A stretch of DNA of 64,000 nt, from assembly GCA_002342665.1 (NCBI GenBank), contig DDQK01000025.1:91491-155490 (forward strand), read 5' to 3'. Shown here in pieces: positions 59,318 to 64,000 of the stretch. The notes beneath the pieces were generated by a model, which did not search any database, was not told where the DNA came from, and worked only from the letters and a program-made list of their open reading frames with translations. Source of the DNA: Prevotella sp. UBA2444 (lineage in GTDB: Bacteria; Bacteroidota; Bacteroidia; Bacteroidales; Bacteroidaceae). Position 1 is the first letter of the stretch, and each line of letters opens with the position of its first letter. The position numbers were made by a program, and so were the translations under genes.

Positions 59318-61780
59318 ATGGCGAAGAAAAAGCAACAAAAGAAAGAACAAACAGCCTCCAGCTTCCTTGATGCGATAGGCTTCAAGAATATATTCGAGAA
59401 TGAGCGACTGAACTTCTTTATCGGTCTGCTACTATTCATTCTCGCCGGTTATCTGGTGCTCGCATTCATCTCCTATCTCAGTACTGGTGCAGCCGACCAG
59501 AGCATGATCGAAGCTCCTCGCGAGGGGGAGTTCCTCAATCAGCACCAGGAGTTCAGCAACAGCTGTGGCAGTGTGGGAGCCTATGCCGCCTGGTTTTTCA
59601 TCAAGCGTTGCTTCGGACTGGCTGCCTTCATGATTCCGGCATTCCTGATGGTGATGGGCATTCATCTGATGAGGGCTTATCGTGTGAACCTGCTGAAATG
59701 GTTCATGTCGACGATGATCATCATGATCTGGGCATCCATCACCCTCGGAAAGTTCCTTTCGCCTTTCTTCATCGACGCCTGCTTCAATCCCGGAGGCGAC
59801 CACGGACTGTACATCTGCCAGTGGATAGAGAACCTTGTGGGAGCTCCAGGCCTGACAGCCATCCTGGGACTTATCGCCATTGCGTTCCTGACCTATATAA
59901 GTGCCGAGACCATCTTTATCATCCGCAAGATACTCAATCCCACGAAGTTTATCGACAAGGTGAAGTTCAAGATCACCAACAACGACCCCACGGAACCTGT
60001 AGAGTCGTATGAAACTCAGTTGGAGCCAGCACCTGTATACGACGATCCGGACATCCAGCAGGTGGTATTCCATGAGGATGGCAGTGCCAAGATTATCGAC
60101 AATGGATATAAAGCAGACCATGCCGATGAAACCGATGATTCTGACCATTCTCCAAAACCGTCTTCCGAGCCTGACACCGATTTCACCGTAGAAGAGGCTA
60201 AAATCGAAGAAGTCGCCGAAGGCAGTACGATGGCCACAGCCTTGGAGGATCTGGAACCCTACGACCCCAAGCGCGACCTGGAGAACTACCACTATCCGAC
60301 ACTCGACCTGCTGAAGAAATATGATAACGACGGCAAGCCCTATATCGACATGGCTGAGCAGAATGCCAACAAGAACCGCATCGTGGAAGTGCTGCGCACC
60401 TTCGGTGTAGAGATTTCCAGCATCAAGGCCACAGTGGGCCCCACCATCACCCTTTACGAGATCACATTAGCTCCAGGCGTGCGTATCACAAAGATTCGTT
60501 CGCTGGAGGATGATATCGCCCTCTCGCTGGCAGCCCTCGGCATACGTATCATCGCCCCGATGCCTGGTAAGGGTACCGTGGGTATCGAGGTGCCTAATGC
60601 CAAACCCTCGATTGTATCGATGGAATCGATACTCAACTCCAAGAAATTCCAGGAGACAACGATGGAACTGCCTTGTGCCATCGGAAAGACCATCACCAAC
60701 GAGGTCTATATGTTCGATCTGGCCAAGGCTCCCCACCTACTCGTGGCCGGTGCCACAGGTCAGGGTAAGTCTGTTGGTTTGAATGCCATCATCACCTCTT
60801 TATTATATAAGAAGCATCCCGCAGAACTGAAGATTGTGCTCGTTGACCCGAAGAAGGTGGAGTTCACAGTCTATAATCCCCTCATCAACCACTTCCTAGC
60901 CAAGGTGCCCGACGAGGACTCTGATCCCATCATCACCGACGTTACGAAGGTGGTGCGCACCCTCAACTCCCTTTGCAAGCTGATGGACACCCGCTACGAC
61001 CTGCTCAAGGAGGTTGGTGCAAGGAATATCAAGGAATACAACAAGAAGTTCATCGAGCGCCGTATTCCACCTCGCGGTGGACATGGCTATATGCCGTATG
61101 TCGTTGTGATTATCGACGAGTTCGGCGACCTGATTATGACTGCCGGCAAGGAGATAGAACTGCCCATCGCACGTATTGCCCAGCTGGCTCGTGCCGTAGG
61201 TATCCACATGGTGATTGCCACCCAGCGTCCTACGACCACCATCATCACAGGTAATATCAAGGCCAACTTCCCTGCCCGTATCGCTTTCAAGGTATCCGCA
61301 GGTATTGACTCTAAGACCATTCTCGACCGTACTGGAGCCCAGCAGCTCATCGGACGAGGAGACTTGCTGGCACTTATCGGAGGTGCAGAGCCTGTGCGTG
61401 TGCAGTGTGCTTTTGTCGATACGCCCGAGGTGGAGCGAATCAACGAATTCATCGCTACTCAGCAGAGCTACAACATGCCCTTCGAATTGCCAGAGCCAGA
61501 TACCCCTGAGGCAGATCTGGGTGAAGGTGGCGATAAAGATGTCGACATGCAGCATCTCGATCCCCTTTTCGAGGATGCAGCCCGTCTGATTGTTATCAAT
61601 CAGAGCGGTTCCACATCCCTCATCCAGCGTAAGTTTGCTATTGGCTACAATCGTGCCGGCAGACTGATGGACCAGTTGGAGAAGGCTGGTGTGGTGGGAG
61701 CAGCTATGGGTTCGAAGCCCCGCGAAGTGATGATACAGGACGAAGTCAGCTTAAACAACCTTTTAAACAGCTTAAGATAA
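59318..61780 (+). CDS. ftsK: FtsK/SpoIIIE DNA translocase
   Basis: 820 residues. Four N-terminal membrane helices (about 33-205), a short acidic linker (about 225-310), then the alpha-beta motor with Walker A GATGQGKS (about 478-485), Walker B VVVIIDEFGDL (about 590-600), ATQRPTTTIITGNIKANFPARI (about 634-655), and a C-terminal gamma winged-helix domain (about 745-820) that reads KOPS-like sequences. It moves DNA at the septum during chromosome segregation. It overlaps lolA by one base (TAATG). Confidence 0.97.
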   Translation: MAKKKQQKKEQTASSFLDAIGFKNIFENERLNFFIGLLLFILAGYLVLAFISYLSTGAADQSMIEAPREGEFLNQHQEFSNSCGSVGAYAAWFFIKRCFGLAAFMIPAFLMVMGIHLMRAYRVNLLKWFMSTMIIMIWASITLGKFLSPFFIDACFNPGGDHGLYICQWIENLVGAPGLTAILGLIAIAFLTYISAETIFIIRKILNPTKFIDKVKFKITNNDPTEPVESYETQLEPAPVYDDPDIQQVVFHEDGSAKIIDNGYKADHADETDDSDHSPKPSSEPDTDFTVEEAKIEEVAEGSTMATALEDLEPYDPKRDLENYHYPTLDLLKKYDNDGKPYIDMAEQNANKNRIVEVLRTFGVEISSIKATVGPTITLYEITLAPGVRITKIRSLEDDIALSLAALGIRIIAPMPGKGTVGIEVPNAKPSIVSMESILNSKKFQETTMELPCAIGKTITNEVYMFDLAKAPHLLVAGATGQGKSVGLNAIITSLLYKKHPAELKIVLVDPKKVEFTVYNPLINHFLAKVPDEDSDPIITDVTKVVRTLNSLCKLMDTRYDLLKEVGARNIKEYNKKFIERRIPPRGGHGYMPYVVVIIDEFGDLIMTAGKEIELPIARIAQLARAVGIHMVIATQRPTTTIITGNIKANFPARIAFKVSAGIDSKTILDRTGAQQLIGRGDLLALIGGAEPVRVQCAFVDTPEVERINEFIATQQSYNMPFELPEPDTPEADLGEGGDKDVDMQHLDPLFEDAARLIVINQSGSTSLIQRKFAIGYNRAGRLMDQLEKAGVVGAAMGSKPREVMIQDEVSLNNLLNSLR

Positions 61781-62376
61781 TGAAGAAGATAGCCATTCTT
61801 TCATTGGCACTCCTGTTGAGTGCAGGAGCCTGGGCCCAGAGTGCCCGTAGCATCCTCGACAAGGCCGCAGCCACCGTGAGCAATCCCAGCGGCATACAGG
61901 CCCATTTCCAGATGATCACCAAACAGGGGACTACCAGCGGTGACATCTCCGTGAAAGGCAATAAATTCCATGCCACCACTCCAGATGCTACCATCTGGTT
62001 CGACGGCAAGACCCAGTGGACCTATATGAAGGGCAACGAGGAAGTCAATGTCAGCAATCCCACTGAGGCAGAACTGCAGGCCATCAATCCCTACAATTTC
62101 ATCAATATCTACAAAAAGGGATTCCGGCTCTCATCCAGAAGCATCAGCAGATTCTATGAGGTTCACCTGACACCGACAGACAGGAAGCGTAACATTGAAG
62201 AGATGTACATCATTGTCGACCAGAAGACCTATCACCCCACACATGTGAAGATGCGCCGCAATGGCAAGTGGAGCGTCATTCTCATCAGCCAACTGAAGTC
62301 GGCATCGCTCAGCGACGGCATCTTCCAGTTTAATGCAAAGGATTTCCCCAAGGCTGAGATTATTGATTTAAGATAG
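61780..62376 (+). CDS. lolA: LolA-like outer-membrane lipoprotein carrier
   Basis: 198 residues with a signal peptide (MKKIAILSLALLLSAGAWAQ). The unclosed beta-barrel pattern of LolA is visible: SARSILDKAAATVSNPSGIQAHFQM, GDISVKGNKFHATTPDATIWFDGKTQWTYM and YHPTHVKMRRNGKWSVILISQL. It shuttles lipoproteins across the periplasm. Its stop-start overlap with ftsK indicates coupling. Confidence 0.92.
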   Translation: MKKIAILSLALLLSAGAWAQSARSILDKAAATVSNPSGIQAHFQMITKQGTTSGDISVKGNKFHATTPDATIWFDGKTQWTYMKGNEEVNVSNPTEAELQAINPYNFINIYKKGFRLSSRSISRFYEVHLTPTDRKRNIEEMYIIVDQKTYHPTHVKMRRNGKWSVILISQLKSASLSDGIFQFNAKDFPKAEIIDLR

Positions 62377-62410
62377 AAGCAGATTATTTATCCATTCATC
62401 GCTACTTATT

Positions 62411-63889
62411 ATGAACAAGTGGAGTTTGTTCAGACTCTTGCGCAGTCACGTCAACCTGAGTTATAAACGCAGTCCTGCATTCGACCAAAACCGCTGGGCG
62501 AAAGTATTGATGTATTTTGGTGGGGCTTTCTTCGCCCTATACCTTATTATATATGGTACGGCCATAGGCGCGGCAGCTGATGGCGAGGCAGGAACTATCA
62601 TCTCACTGATGGTAGTCATATTGCCCATCGACTTCTTGCTGCGCTTCATCTTCCAGTCAACACCGGCCATGATGGTCAAGCCCTACATCCTCTTGCCCAT
62701 CTCGCGCTATACGGCCATCGAGTGTTTCCTCCTCTCGTCACATATCAGCGGGTACAATTTCTTGTGGCTCGCCATGTTTGTGCCTTACACCATCATCGTC
62801 ATTGCAGGCGGCGCTTCCTGGGGAGCATCGCTGATGGTGCTGCTGTCGTCACTCCTGTGCATCATCCTCAACAGCCAGATATACCTCTTCTTCCGCACGC
62901 TTGTCAATCGCAACGTGTTGTGGATATTGCCTGGCATAGCCCTCTATGCCCTGCCCTATCTGCCTTTTGCCTTCGACAGCAAGGGCAAACTGTTTAAGAA
63001 GATGCTCGACACCGTGCAGGAACATGGGGCCGACTGGTGGATGCTTCCTGCAATACTCTTCCTGCTGGCTGTCCTTTTCTTCATCAACCGCCATTTCCAG
63101 TTCAAGTATGTCTATGAGGAGATATCCAAGAAGAAAGAGAAGGAACTCAAGAAGGTCTCAGACTTCAAGTTCTTCAACCGTTTTGGCATCGTCGGCGAGT
63201 ATCTGAAGCTGGAGCTGAAGGCGAACATCCGCAACAAGGTGATGCGCTCGCGTACCATCATGAGCCTGGCACTGGTTGTGGCCTTCTCTCTGCTGGTAGC
63301 CTATACGCCTGTCTATGACAATCCGATGATGACCAACTTCTGGTGTCTCTATTGCTTTGCCATCTATAGTGTCACTTCGCTGATCAAGATCATGGGACAG
63401 GAAGGCAACTATATCGACCTGCTGATGGTACACCACGAGAGTATCCTCTCGATACTCAAGGCCAAGTACTGGTTCTATTGCGTCGTGCTCATAGTGCCCT
63501 TCATCCTGATGCTCCCAGCTGTCTTTACTGGCAAGTTCACATTGCTGATGCTGACAGCCTACATGCTGCTCACTGCTGGATTCATCCATTTTATCATCTT
63601 CCAACTGGCTGTCTATAACAAACAGACGCTCCCTCTGCAGCAGAAGATCACGGGTAAGGGAAATATCGAGAACGGCATGCAAATCGTCATCGAACTCGTC
63701 GCACTCCTTGGCCCCGGAATCATCGTCGGAGTGGGCTATCTGACGGTAGGCCTCACGACCACCTATATATTTATGTGTGTCACTGGTCTCGCCCTGGTAC
63801 TCACATCCTCACTCTGGCTCCGCAACATCTACAACCGTATGATGCAGCGCAGATATGAGAATTTGGAGGGCTTCCATGCCACCAGATAG
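62411..63889 (+). CDS. DUF5687 membrane protein, probable ABC exporter permease
   Basis: 492 residues with about ten hydrophobic helices (first near 28-55) and a charged cytoplasmic loop in the middle (YEEISKKKEKELKKVSDFKFFNRFG, about 235-260). Opening WSLFRLLRSHVNLSYKRSPAFDQNRW and the ELKANIRNKVMRSRTIMS segment after the loop are DUF5687 hallmarks. Members look like ABC-2 type permeases, and I recall them beside an ATPase gene in other Bacteroidota. Here the neighbour is lolA, and a candidate ATPase (8064-8768) is 54 kb away. Function is inferred. Confidence 0.82.
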   Translation: MNKWSLFRLLRSHVNLSYKRSPAFDQNRWAKVLMYFGGAFFALYLIIYGTAIGAAADGEAGTIISLMVVILPIDFLLRFIFQSTPAMMVKPYILLPISRYTAIECFLLSSHISGYNFLWLAMFVPYTIIVIAGGASWGASLMVLLSSLLCIILNSQIYLFFRTLVNRNVLWILPGIALYALPYLPFAFDSKGKLFKKMLDTVQEHGADWWMLPAILFLLAVLFFINRHFQFKYVYEEISKKKEKELKKVSDFKFFNRFGIVGEYLKLELKANIRNKVMRSRTIMSLALVVAFSLLVAYTPVYDNPMMTNFWCLYCFAIYSVTSLIKIMGQEGNYIDLLMVHHESILSILKAKYWFYCVVLIVPFILMLPAVFTGKFTLLMLTAYMLLTAGFIHFIIFQLAVYNKQTLPLQQKITGKGNIENGMQIVIELVALLGPGIIVGVGYLTVGLTTTYIFMCVTGLALVLTSSLWLRNIYNRMMQRRYENLEGFHATR

Positions 63890-63928
63890 GCAAAGAACGA
63901 AAAAAATAGAAAGAAAAAGCCGAAAAAA

Positions 63929-63960
63929 TTTGGTGGAATGGAAAAAAGTGCGTACCTTTG
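63929..63960 (+). promoter_or_regulatory. tRNA promoter
   Basis: TTTG (63929-63932), 20-base spacer, TACCTTTG (63953-63960), 22 bases before the 5' end of the tRNA. Confidence 0.8.
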
Positions 63961-63982
63961 CACCCGCTTAGAAAAAACAGAT

Positions 63983-64000
63983 GCACCCGTAGCTCAGTTG
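63983..64000 (+). tRNA. tRNA, 5' end only (window ends)
   Basis: GCACCCGTAGCTCAGTTG is the start of a tRNA: 7-base acceptor strand GCACCCG, U8/A9-like TA, D-stem GCTC and D-loop AGTTG. The anticodon lies beyond the window, so the amino acid cannot be stated. A matching CGGGTGC is expected about 60-70 bases further on. Confidence 0.85.

Overview
The window is chromosomal DNA from a member of the Bacteroidota, most probably a gut-type Prevotella or a close relative. The evidence is the Bacteroidota promoter signature (a -33 TTTG/CTTG and a -7 TAnnTTTG box about 19-20 bases apart) in front of many genes, family-typical proteins (BACON, DUF4105, DUF4248, DUF5687, DUF5715, VirE_N-type primase-helicase), signal peptidase II lipoproteins, an Rnf complex in the order C-D-G-E-A, and a GC-rich third codon position that produces many long antisense shadow ORFs.

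Layout. (1) 1-3650: the Rnf ferredoxin:NAD+ oxidoreductase operon, cut by the window start inside rnfC, ending at a strong terminator. (2) 3651-8063: a hairpin-rich intergenic region, a PD-(D/E)XK nuclease of the Rpn transposase-like family, and a BACON lipoprotein on the minus strand. (3) 8064-15028, minus: ABC ATPase, secA, an alkaline-phosphatase-fold protein with a degenerate active site, and a DUF4105 protein. (4) 15112-20661, plus: outer-membrane beta-barrel, lptC, a CNNM/CorC-like protein and a PpiD-like periplasmic foldase, ending at a bidirectional terminator. (5) 20741-27677, minus: a housekeeping operon phoH-purC-menG-aroE-purM-lipoprotein-prfA-pyrF. (6) 27742-29715: DUF5715 protein, HAD phosphatase, orphan minimal nucleotidyltransferase.

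(7) 29850-47728 is the accessory region. It holds an AT-rich coiled-coil gene of unknown function, a VirE-type primase-helicase bracketed by palindromes, a ParE-like toxin-antitoxin pair, two 638-residue paralogous lipoproteins whose C-terminal half looks like the leukocidin/alpha-hemolysin beta-barrel toxin fold, and between these a restriction-modification-like locus (adenine methyltransferase, VapBC on the opposite strand, DExH helicase, split GIY-YIG/ASCH nuclease). DUF4248 and HU-like genes, which normally sit next to VirE, close the region. The VirE-DUF4248-HU set therefore appears to have been split by about 12-13 kb of inserted cargo.

(8) 47726-64000 returns to core genes: a nitrilase-family amidase and a TrmN6-like methyltransferase (minus), lon-tgt-LptF/G permease-DEAD helicase (plus), a Lys/Ala-rich periplasmic protein and an exonuclease-rlmI-tilS operon (minus), ftsK-lolA-DUF5687 (plus), and the first 18 bases of a tRNA at the window edge.

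The strongest candidate for an undescribed system is the 34.8-46.6 kb block: two near-duplicate pore-forming-toxin-like lipoproteins in direct orientation flanking a defence locus whose methyltransferase carries an AT-rich, apparently swapped specificity segment. All family calls rest on reading the sequence and memory of the families; no search was run.
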